Assembly (NCBI GenBank): GCA_001787035.1 | Contig: MFUY01000004.1 | Location: 10,002-15,206, forward strand | Origin: Candidatus Nomurabacteria bacterium RIFCSPLOWO2_01_FULL_41_12 | Lineage (GTDB): Bacteria > Patescibacteriota > Minisyncoccia > Phycocordibacterales > UBA9973 | Reading direction: 5' to 3' | Length of the DNA: 5,205 bases | Shown: piece by piece, positions 1 through 4,502 of the stretch | Layout: each line of letters begins with the position of its first letter | How positions within the stretch are numbered: position 1 is the stretch's first letter | The notes under the pieces: model-generated | What the model was told of the DNA's origin: nothing | What the model saw: only the letters and a program-made list of their open reading frames with translations | Database searches by the model: none | Program-made: the position numbers and the translations under genes

Positions 1-147
1 ATGGACGCCGACGGGATGCGTACCGAGATAACTTGCGCCAAATGTGGCGGGCATCTGGGGCATTTATTTAAAGGAGAACATTTAACTCCGAAAAACGTCA
101 GACATTGTGTAAATTCAATATCGATGAAATTTATTCCAGAAAAATAA
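1..147 (+). CDS. msrB: Peptide-methionine (R)-S-oxide reductase MsrB, C-terminal fragment
   Basis: This is the last 48 codons of MsrB, open at the left window edge; the stop is TAA at 145-147. MsrB reduces the R-epimer of methionine sulfoxide in proteins, usually with thioredoxin as electron donor. Visible family marks: RTEITCAKCGGHLGH (residues 7-21 of the fragment), holding the second CxxC of the structural zinc site (C12, C15) and the HLGH segment of the active site, then the TPKN stretch and RHCVNS with C36 as the expected catalytic nucleophile, ending in the usual KFIP. The ATGs at 1 and 16 are internal methionines, not starts, because the first CxxC and the N-terminal half of the domain must lie upstream. 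The stop is one nucleotide before the msrA ATG, so the two are surely co-transcribed. Nothing looks broken in the visible part. Confidence 0.95.
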   Translation: MDADGMRTEITCAKCGGHLGHLFKGEHLTPKNVRHCVNSISMKFIPEK

Positions 148-148
148 T

Positions 149-646
149 ATGACGAAAAAAATAACATTAGCAGGAGGGTGTTTCTGGGGTCTGGAGGATT
201 TGATACGCAAGCAACCAGGTGTGGTTGATACAACTGTCGGGTATACGGGAGCAAAAGAAACAGCCAGCGTGGAAAATCCAACATATAAAAACCATGAGGG
301 CCATGCGGAAGCGGTGGAGATAGAATATGATACGGATAAAACATCTTATAAAAAGTTGTTGGATTTTTTCTTTCAAATACACAATCCGACCACTTTAAAT
401 CAACAGGGGAATGATATGGGGGCATCTTATCGGTCGGCGATCTTTTACGGCAACCAGGAAGAAAAAAAGGAAGCGGAAAATTTTATAGATATTGTAAACA
501 AATCAAAGCGTTGGGAAAACAAAGTGGTCACAAGCTTGGAACCTTTAATAAAATTTTATCCTGCGGAAGATTATCACCAGGACTATCTAGTCAAGAACCC
601 TGGAGGCTATACTTGCCATGCCATATATTTTGATAGTTATTTATAG
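149..646 (+). CDS. msrA: Peptide-methionine (S)-S-oxide reductase MsrA
   Basis: Complete 165-residue MsrA, the normal length for a single-domain enzyme. It reduces the S-epimer of methionine sulfoxide, complementing MsrB encoded just upstream. The catalytic motif GGCFWG lies at residues 9-14 (nucleophile C11), with GYTG at 31-34, the GHAEAV motif with E54, GNDMGASYRS at 87-96 (D89, R95) and YHQDY at 142-146. The only other cysteine is C156, in GYTCH near the C-terminus, the likely resolving cysteine. The segment before GHAE is the short NPTYKNHEGHAE form rather than the longer form with an extra Cys seen in E. coli-type enzymes; this is a known subfamily difference, not damage. The ATG at 149 puts the active-site Cys at position 11, as in many compact MsrAs. 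There is no recognisable Shine-Dalgarno sequence before it, so translation probably depends on termination of msrB. Cytoplasmic; no signal peptide. Confidence 0.97.
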   Translation: MTKKITLAGGCFWGLEDLIRKQPGVVDTTVGYTGAKETASVENPTYKNHEGHAEAVEIEYDTDKTSYKKLLDFFFQIHNPTTLNQQGNDMGASYRSAIFYGNQEEKKEAENFIDIVNKSKRWENKVVTSLEPLIKFYPAEDYHQDYLVKNPGGYTCHAIYFDSYL

Positions 647-660
647 TAGAATATATTTAT

Positions 661-1293
661 ATGGTTGAATCAATAGAGTGGCTGCGTTTGCTTATCGTCG
701 ATCACAGGTCGCTCGAATACATTATTATTTTTTTTGGAGCGGCTTTCGGGGGAGAGGTAGCGATGATTGCTTTCGGTTTTCTTGCCGCTCAGGGCGTATT
801 TCCCCTACACTTGCTTTTCGTTGTCAGTTTTTTCGGAACCCTATCTTCTGACCTTTTATATTTTTCCATAGGACGGACGAAAATTGCAGGCAAATTTTTT
901 TCGCATCGCTTTACAAACAGCACCATAAATCTGATTACTGAAGCTGTGCGCAAAGTAAGTAGGGGGAGCCATTTTGTGGCGCTTCTTTTGGCCAATTTCA
1001 TGATAGCCAGCCGTATTATATTGATTATGTATGTGAGCAAAACAGATATAAAATTCGGGCGTTTTATTTATTATGAATCAATTTCGCTTATTCTCTGGCT
1101 TTTGGTCATTACAGCTATCGGTTTTTTCTCTGGAATTGGTTTTACTTATTATTCTAATATTTTGGAAAATATTTATGCGGGGATAGGATACATACTTCTT
1201 ATGTTTATTCTTATCATTATTTTCCAGCTCTGGATTAAGAGAATTTTTACCAAAGAAGGTAAGGAAATTATAGAGGGAAAAAATATGGTATAA
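661..1293 (+). CDS. Divergent DedA-family (VTT-domain) membrane protein
   Basis: A 210-residue integral membrane protein with about five hydrophobic segments, near residues 18-42, 48-70, 104-125, 137-160 and 168-192, and a basic C-terminal tail. The layout resembles DedA/VTT proteins, some of which move undecaprenyl phosphate or other lipids across the membrane. Support: GGEVAMIAFGFLAAQG (30-45) matches the acidic re-entrant 'GE...L..aG.la..G' block; SSDLLYFSIGR (62-72) matches the 'GD..YyiGR' block; SRIILIM with R118, then a Trp (W146) and IGFFSG (153-158), match the second half. It is divergent: the proline-rich 'PxPGE' is reduced to GGE, and the usual GRFxPxxR is ANFMIASR, keeping only the second Arg. 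The start at 661 is 14 nt after the msrA stop with no Shine-Dalgarno sequence. Its substrate cannot be told from sequence. Family assignment is moderately sure; lipid transport is inferred from the family. Confidence 0.72.
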   Translation: MVESIEWLRLLIVDHRSLEYIIIFFGAAFGGEVAMIAFGFLAAQGVFPLHLLFVVSFFGTLSSDLLYFSIGRTKIAGKFFSHRFTNSTINLITEAVRKVSRGSHFVALLLANFMIASRIILIMYVSKTDIKFGRFIYYESISLILWLLVITAIGFFSGIGFTYYSNILENIYAGIGYILLMFILIIIFQLWIKRIFTKEGKEIIEGKNMV

Positions 1294-1294
1294 T
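1286..1294 (+). promoter_or_regulatory. Extended -10 promoter element for hpf
   Basis: The sequence TGGTATAAT is a perfect extended -10 element (TG-n-TATAAT), with the TATAAT hexamer at 1289-1294. It overlaps the TAA stop of the DedA gene (1291-1293). No good -35 hexamer is seen at the normal distance, which is acceptable for extended -10 promoters. The expected start site, 6-8 nt downstream of the hexamer, falls at about 1300-1302, on the ATG at 1301, so the hpf message would be leaderless or nearly so. The call rests on consensus match only. Confidence 0.55.
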
Positions 1295-1300
1295 GCGAAT

Positions 1301-1699
1301 ATGCAAATAAATTTACAGGGGAAGAATATGGAGTTGACCGAAGCTATTAAAGATTATATTTTGAAGAGAGTTACCAACCTGGAAAAACTGCTTTCCGGGA
1401 TTGAAGCAAAACAGGGTAAAGTTATGGTGAACTTTGAAGTTAGTAAATCCACCAATCACCACAGATCAGGGCGTTTTTTTCACGCAGATTGTTTGATTAA
1501 GATAGATGGTAGAGAATTTTATTCCGGTGTTGACGCTGATGACCTATATGTGGCAATTGACGAGGTAAAAGAAACTCTTTTTAATGATATAAGAAAGAAC
1601 AAGGACCGCCGGCAAACGCTCTTTAAAAGGGGCGCAGCCAGCATCAAAAAAATGATGAAAGGCCTCTCCAAAAGAAATCCATTTACGTCTAAATACTAA
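1301..1699 (+). CDS. hpf: Ribosome hibernation-promoting factor / RaiA family
   Basis: A 132-residue RaiA/HPF-family protein. Such proteins bind the 30S decoding channel of idle ribosomes, block translation and protect or dimerise ribosomes in stationary phase or starvation. Family marks: MQINLQGKNMELTEAIKDYI at the N-terminus (first strand and helix), VNFEVSKS near 43-50, the HADCLIKIDGREFYSG strand region at 61-76, and DDLYVAIDEVKETLFNDIRK at 80-99 (second helix), followed by a basic tail of about 30 residues. It is longer than a minimal short HPF but lacks the separate C-terminal dimerisation domain of long HPF (about 180 residues), so I class it as a short type with a basic extension. The start at 1301 is chosen because it gives the full first beta strand. 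The later ATG at 1328 has a GGGG upstream, but using it would remove that strand. The stop is 35 nt before the zinc-ribbon gene. Confidence 0.93.
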   Translation: MQINLQGKNMELTEAIKDYILKRVTNLEKLLSGIEAKQGKVMVNFEVSKSTNHHRSGRFFHADCLIKIDGREFYSGVDADDLYVAIDEVKETLFNDIRKNKDRRQTLFKRGAASIKKMMKGLSKRNPFTSKY

Positions 1700-1714
1700 A
1701 GTTGCTATGTGCTA

Positions 1715-1737
1715 ACATTCTATAGAACATTGGAATG
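1715..1737. repeat. Left arm of a 23-nt imperfect inverted repeat flanking the zinc-ribbon gene
   Basis: This segment matches the reverse complement of 3471-3493 at 20 of 23 positions; mismatches are at 1722, 1723 and 1728. The shared inner block ATTGGAATG (1729-1737) is exact and ends on the G of the zinc-ribbon start codon. The arm is also an imperfect palindrome by itself: CATTC at 1716-1720 can pair with GAATG at 1733-1737 across 12 nt. It could be a terminal repeat of a cassette, a protein-binding site, or an RNA hairpin covering the start codon. Confidence 0.7.
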
Positions 1738-3465
1738 AAAACAGAAACAAAAAATTGCCAAAATTGTAAAAAAGATTTTATAATAGAACCGGATGACTTA
1801 GATTTTTATCAGAAAATCAAAGTCCCACTGCCGACTTTTTGTTCGGAGTGCCGTTTGCAGCGGCGTCTTATGGTTCGAAATGAACGTAATATGTATCATC
1901 GAGAATGCGGACTGTGTAAAAAATCCATTATTTCAATGTATTCGGCTGATAAACCTTTCCCTGTATATTGCTCGCCGTGTTGGTGGAGCGATAAATGGGA
2001 TGCCATGCGATATAGCATGGACTACGACTGGGGACAATCATTCTTTTCACAATTTCAAACACTTTTAAATAAATTGCCAAGACCAGCTCTTATTGTTTCA
2101 AATACAAAAAATTGCGACTACTGTAATTATTTCGCCGACGGCAAAGAGTGTTATCTGTGTTTCGGGTCAATTAATGTGGAAAATTGTTTATATGGTTCGC
2201 CCTATGAGTCAAAATATTGTGTCGATACTTATCTTGCCAGAGAGTGCGAATATTGTTACGAGTGTATTGATTGTGAGAAACTTTCAAATTGTTTATTTGC
2301 TCAAGATTGCTCAAGTTCTTTTAACCTAATTTACTGTTTTGATTGCAAAAATTGTCAAGACTGCATTGGCTGCGTGGGGCTTCGTGGTCAGAAATATAAT
2401 ATTTTTAATAAACCGTATACAAAAGAAAAATATATTGTAGAGCGAGATAAAATGCTCTCTAACGGCCGTTCTGCATTTGAGGAAATCAATAAAAAATTCA
2501 AAGGGCTGAAGTTAAGCACCCCTCATATTTACAGTACTTTTATCCAAAGCGTTGATTTTAGCGGTGACCACATAATGCATTCAAAAAATGTGAAGCATTG
2601 TTTTGACATTAAGCGCTGTAAAGATGCAAGCTATTGTATCCGCATGATTGACGGGAAAGATGTGCACGATGCAAATTACTGCGAATTTATGGAGCTTTGT
2701 TATGAATACATTGGCTTTTGGAAAACGAGCCAGACAGTATTTTCAAATACATGCGGGGACTCTAATAACCTAGTATACTCAGACTTTTGTTCAGGATCTT
2801 CCAATTTATTTGGCTGTATCGGTCTGCGTTCCAAGCACTATTGTATTTTAAATAAGCAATATACTAAAGAAGAATATCAAGAAATGATTTCCAAAATTAT
2901 AAAACAAATGAATGATCTGCCCTACATAGACAAAAAGGGCAGAATTTACAAATATGGTGAATTTTTTCCAAGCGAGCTTTCACCCTTTTCTTACAATGAA
3001 ACCGTGGCTCAAGAGTATTTTCCACTAAGCAAAGAAGATGCATTAAAGCGGGGTTATAAATGGAAAGATAAAGAAGAAAGGAATTATAAGATAGACATTA
3101 AAAAAGAAGACATCCCTAGTGATGCCAAAGATATAAGGGAAGAGATAATAAGTAAAGTTATAGAGTGTTCTCACAAAGGAAAATGCAATGAGCAATGCAC
3201 AGAAGCATTTAAAATTATTCCAGAAGAGTTTTCTTTTTATAAAAGGATGGGCTTGCCTCTGCCCCTGTTTTGTCCTAACTGTAGGCACTATCAACGCCTT
3301 TCGCAAAGAAATCCTTTCAAACTTTGGCGCCGTAAATGTATGTGTGGTAAAGAAGGCCACAATAATCATTCCGGGGAATGTAATGTTGATTTTGAAACAT
3401 CCTACGCCCTTCATCGATCGGAGGTGATTTACTGCGAAAAATGCTATCAGCAGGAAGTTTACTAA
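1735..3465 (+). CDS. Large Cys-rich zinc-ribbon protein of CPR type, function unknown
   Basis: A 576-residue protein with 44 cysteines. I recognise the type from Parcubacteria genomes; its function is unknown and the frequent 'CaiB/BaiF' label is not supported, since no CoA-transferase motif is visible. Order: a paired zinc ribbon (C8/C11, C36/C39; C58/C61, C79/C82), a WW-containing linker, a Cys-rich block (127-213), a Lys-rich linker, a second Cys-rich block (289-370), a charged linker, then a second paired zinc ribbon (C484/C488, C513/C516; C535/C537, C567/C570). The terminal ribbons are clear duplicates: both have 25 and 19 residues between corresponding cysteines and share a pattern of FYxxxxxPLPxFCxxCR. 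The two central blocks are duplicates 148 residues apart. No signal peptide or membrane segment, so presumably cytoplasmic. Zinc binding and a nucleic-acid or protein-scaffold role are inferences. The start at 1735 fits the family's opening; there is no Shine-Dalgarno sequence. An inverted repeat brackets the gene. Confidence 0.85.
   Translation: MKTETKNCQNCKKDFIIEPDDLDFYQKIKVPLPTFCSECRLQRRLMVRNERNMYHRECGLCKKSIISMYSADKPFPVYCSPCWWSDKWDAMRYSMDYDWGQSFFSQFQTLLNKLPRPALIVSNTKNCDYCNYFADGKECYLCFGSINVENCLYGSPYESKYCVDTYLARECEYCYECIDCEKLSNCLFAQDCSSSFNLIYCFDCKNCQDCIGCVGLRGQKYNIFNKPYTKEKYIVERDKMLSNGRSAFEEINKKFKGLKLSTPHIYSTFIQSVDFSGDHIMHSKNVKHCFDIKRCKDASYCIRMIDGKDVHDANYCEFMELCYEYIGFWKTSQTVFSNTCGDSNNLVYSDFCSGSSNLFGCIGLRSKHYCILNKQYTKEEYQEMISKIIKQMNDLPYIDKKGRIYKYGEFFPSELSPFSYNETVAQEYFPLSKEDALKRGYKWKDKEERNYKIDIKKEDIPSDAKDIREEIISKVIECSHKGKCNEQCTEAFKIIPEEFSFYKRMGLPLPLFCPNCRHYQRLSQRNPFKLWRRKCMCGKEGHNNHSGECNVDFETSYALHRSEVIYCEKCYQQEVY
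1756..1980 (+). repeat. N-terminal paired zinc-ribbon unit (copy 1 of 2 within the protein)
   Basis: Encodes residues 8-82, with four CxxC knuckles: C8/C11, C36/C39, C58/C61 and C79/C82. The gap C11 to C36 is 25 residues and C39 to C58 is 19, the same as in the C-terminal copy. Shared text includes DFYQKIKVPLPTFCSECR here against SFYKRMGLPLPLFCPNCR there. The repeat is at protein level; nucleotide similarity is low, so the duplication is old. Confidence 0.85.
2254..2433 (+). repeat. Cys-rich solenoid-like block, copy A
   Basis: Encodes residues 174-233. Aligned without gaps at an offset of 148 residues it matches copy B: C174/C322, C192/C340, C204/C352 and C213/C361 coincide, and NLIYC...GCVGLR...NKPYTKEKY matches NLVYS...GCIGLR...NKQYTKEEY. 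Copy A is richer in cysteine, including C201, C204, C207, C210 and C213 in steps of three. Confidence 0.8.
2698..2877 (+). repeat. Cys-rich solenoid-like block, copy B
   Basis: Encodes residues 322-381, the second copy of the block at 2254-2433. It keeps the framework (NLVYS, GCIGLR, NKQYTKEEY) but has lost many of the cysteines of copy A. Those that remain in the wider block (289, 295, 301, 316, 322, 340, 352, 361, 370) are all separated by multiples of three residues. Confidence 0.8.
3184..3444 (+). repeat. C-terminal paired zinc-ribbon unit (copy 2 of 2 within the protein)
   Basis: Encodes residues 484-570, with C484/C488, C513/C516, C535/C537 and C567/C570. The spacing 488 to 513 (25) and 516 to 535 (19) equals that of copy 1. 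Two knuckles are irregular, C-x3-C and C-x-C instead of CxxC, and the last gap is longer by 12 residues, containing an extra C549 and several His (H542, H545) that might substitute as ligands. Confidence 0.8.
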
Positions 3466-3470
3466 AACAA

Positions 3471-3493
3471 CATTCCAATATTCTCAAGAATGT
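3471..3493. repeat. Right arm of the 23-nt imperfect inverted repeat
   Basis: Reverse complement of 1715-1737 at 20 of 23 positions, beginning 5 nt after the stop codon of the zinc-ribbon gene. Like the left arm it contains its own CATTC (3471-3475) and GAATG (3488-3492) separated by 12 nt, so it is also an imperfect palindrome. Two or three scattered further matches extend outward (around 3495-3498), but there is none inward. No convincing target-site duplication is seen next to the arms. Confidence 0.7.
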
Positions 3494-3499
3494 GAGAAT
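3480..3499. terminator. Weak hairpin between convergent genes, possible terminator
   Basis: ATTCTCA (3480-3486) and TGAGAAT (3493-3499) form a perfect 7-bp stem around a 6-nt loop, in the 65-nt spacer between the two converging transcription units. On the plus strand no T-run follows. On the minus strand a TTGTTTT stretch follows only about 9 nt later. The stem is AT-rich and overlaps the right inverted-repeat arm. Position favours a terminator; composition does not. Confidence 0.3.
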
Positions 3500-3530
3500 G
3501 TCAGGCTACGACCTGTAATCCATTTTCTTA

Positions 3531-4502
3531 CTAAAGCTTCTTTTGCAGCTCGCGAACTCCTGGGAGATATTTTTTTATCCAATGCATTGGAAAATCTGGA
3601 TGAACCCGGCCAAATGGGACATGGTACATATCCACATAGATCATCGCATAGGTTATAAAAATAAGAGAATGTTTCAGCCATTTTCTTTCTGCCTGGGTTA
3701 ATTTGCGATACTTGGAATATCCCCGTAAAAAGCTGTTGTATAAATTCTGATTCAGCCTTCCCTTTTTGTTGCAATTAATAATAATGGCTCTCGCGATGTC
3801 TAATATAAAAGGCCCGGGGTATGAAATGCCAAAATCTAAAATTCCTGTAAGTCTATCGCCAATAAATAGTTCATTATCAGGTTTTATGTCTACGTGAATG
3901 TGGCCTTGGGGGAGCTTTCGAGGAAGAGAAAATTTATCTATCCCTTTACGGACTTCAGTATAAAAAGATTTTACTTCAGAGTTTTTTTGCTGGCGTACAA
4001 ATGGATCCATTTCTTTTTTTACTTTCGGGGTTAAGAGATAGAATTTTCGCCGCTTTGTGGAATTAATTTTAAGCTTAGAGCTTTGAGCATGAAACCGGCC
4101 TAAAAATTCACCCAAGTTTTTAGCCTTCAATGAATTGATCGATTGAGGATGCTCACCACGAAGAAATCGGTAGACAGTCACATAGTGCTTTGAAAAAATT
4201 TCGATAAAGTTTTTATTTCGGGAAGCTACGTAGTCCGGAATTGGTAATGCCTTCAGTTTCTTGATGAGATTTATTTCATATCGGAGAGATTCCCGGGACT
4301 TGGTTATCAAACTTTTCTTTTTGGAAATAGGATATGCCGAAACGACATATTTGCCGGAGGCTGCAACAATAGTGACTTTGTTGGCTTCAAAGCCCATAGG
4401 CAACTTACGGATTGCCTGCATTTTCCCCAAACAGAACAGTTGAGAAATCCGCTCGTAATTTTTTTTCGAAAAGTATTTCTTGCGTACTAAATACTTATTC
4501 AT
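3531..4502 (-). CDS. APH-fold phosphotransferase, homoserine kinase (ThrB)-like
   Basis: A complete 323-residue kinase of the aminoglycoside/choline/homoserine kinase (APH) superfamily. The catalytic loop HVDIKPDN (203-210) gives H203, D205 and N210, and the metal-binding DFG is at 223-225 in GILDFGISYPGPFILDIA. The N-lobe has a GFEANKVTIVAASGKYVV strand pair (37-54) and a likely helix-C Glu (E76 in LRYEINLIKKL). The text around GHIHVDIKPDNELFIGDRL, the GY....LTQAE block (261-272) and the C-terminal MYHVP...HPDFP resemble type II homoserine kinase ThrB more than antibiotic-modifying enzymes. No threonine-pathway gene is in the window, and many CPR genomes lack that pathway, so the true substrate is uncertain (homoserine, another small alcohol or amino sugar). 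The start overlaps the fmt stop by 8 nt (4495-4502). An AAGGAG lies 16 nt upstream, rather far to be its ribosome site, so coupling to fmt translation is likely. Confidence 0.82.
   Translation of the reverse strand: MNKYLVRKKYFSKKNYERISQLFCLGKMQAIRKLPMGFEANKVTIVAASGKYVVSAYPISKKKSLITKSRESLRYEINLIKKLKALPIPDYVASRNKNFIEIFSKHYVTVYRFLRGEHPQSINSLKAKNLGEFLGRFHAQSSKLKINSTKRRKFYLLTPKVKKEMDPFVRQQKNSEVKSFYTEVRKGIDKFSLPRKLPQGHIHVDIKPDNELFIGDRLTGILDFGISYPGPFILDIARAIIINCNKKGRLNQNLYNSFLRGYSKYRKLTQAERKWLKHSLIFITYAMIYVDMYHVPFGRVHPDFPMHWIKKYLPGVRELQKKL

Noticed and set aside
789..1040. 83-codon minus-strand frame inside the DedA-like gene
   Set aside because: Shadow of the plus-strand membrane protein; no domain-like pattern.
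1328..1330. Alternative hpf start with a GGGG-containing ribosome-site-like stretch upstream
   Set aside because: It would delete the first beta strand (MQINLQGKN), which is conserved in the family; those G residues simply encode the conserved Gly-Lys.
1710..1726. Candidate -10 boxes (TGCTAACAT, TATAGA) for a separate zinc-ribbon promoter
   Set aside because: Each matches only 4 of 6 consensus bases, with no good -35; in AT-rich DNA such matches are common.
3043..3414. 123-codon open frame on the minus strand within the zinc-ribbon gene
   Set aside because: Antisense shadow of a clear coding region; its Phe/Pro-rich product has no recognisable features and no plausible start context.
1735..3465. 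CaiB/BaiF CoA-transferase identity for the large Cys-rich protein
   Set aside because: No CoA-transferase motifs; the label is a propagated database name for this zinc-ribbon family.
1711..3508. GCTA next to both inverted-repeat arms (1711-1714 and 3505-3508) as a target-site duplication
   Set aside because: Only 4 bp, and 11 nt away from the right arm rather than abutting it; expected by chance.
3502..3515. CAGG/CCTG mini-palindrome with a T-rich stretch after it, as a plus-strand terminator
   Set aside because: Only a 4-bp stem with a 6-nt loop and no continuous T-run; too weak to call.
3531..4502. Aminoglycoside resistance phosphotransferase
   Set aside because: Shares only the general APH catalytic core; the surrounding motifs resemble homoserine kinase and nothing in the context suggests drug resistance.
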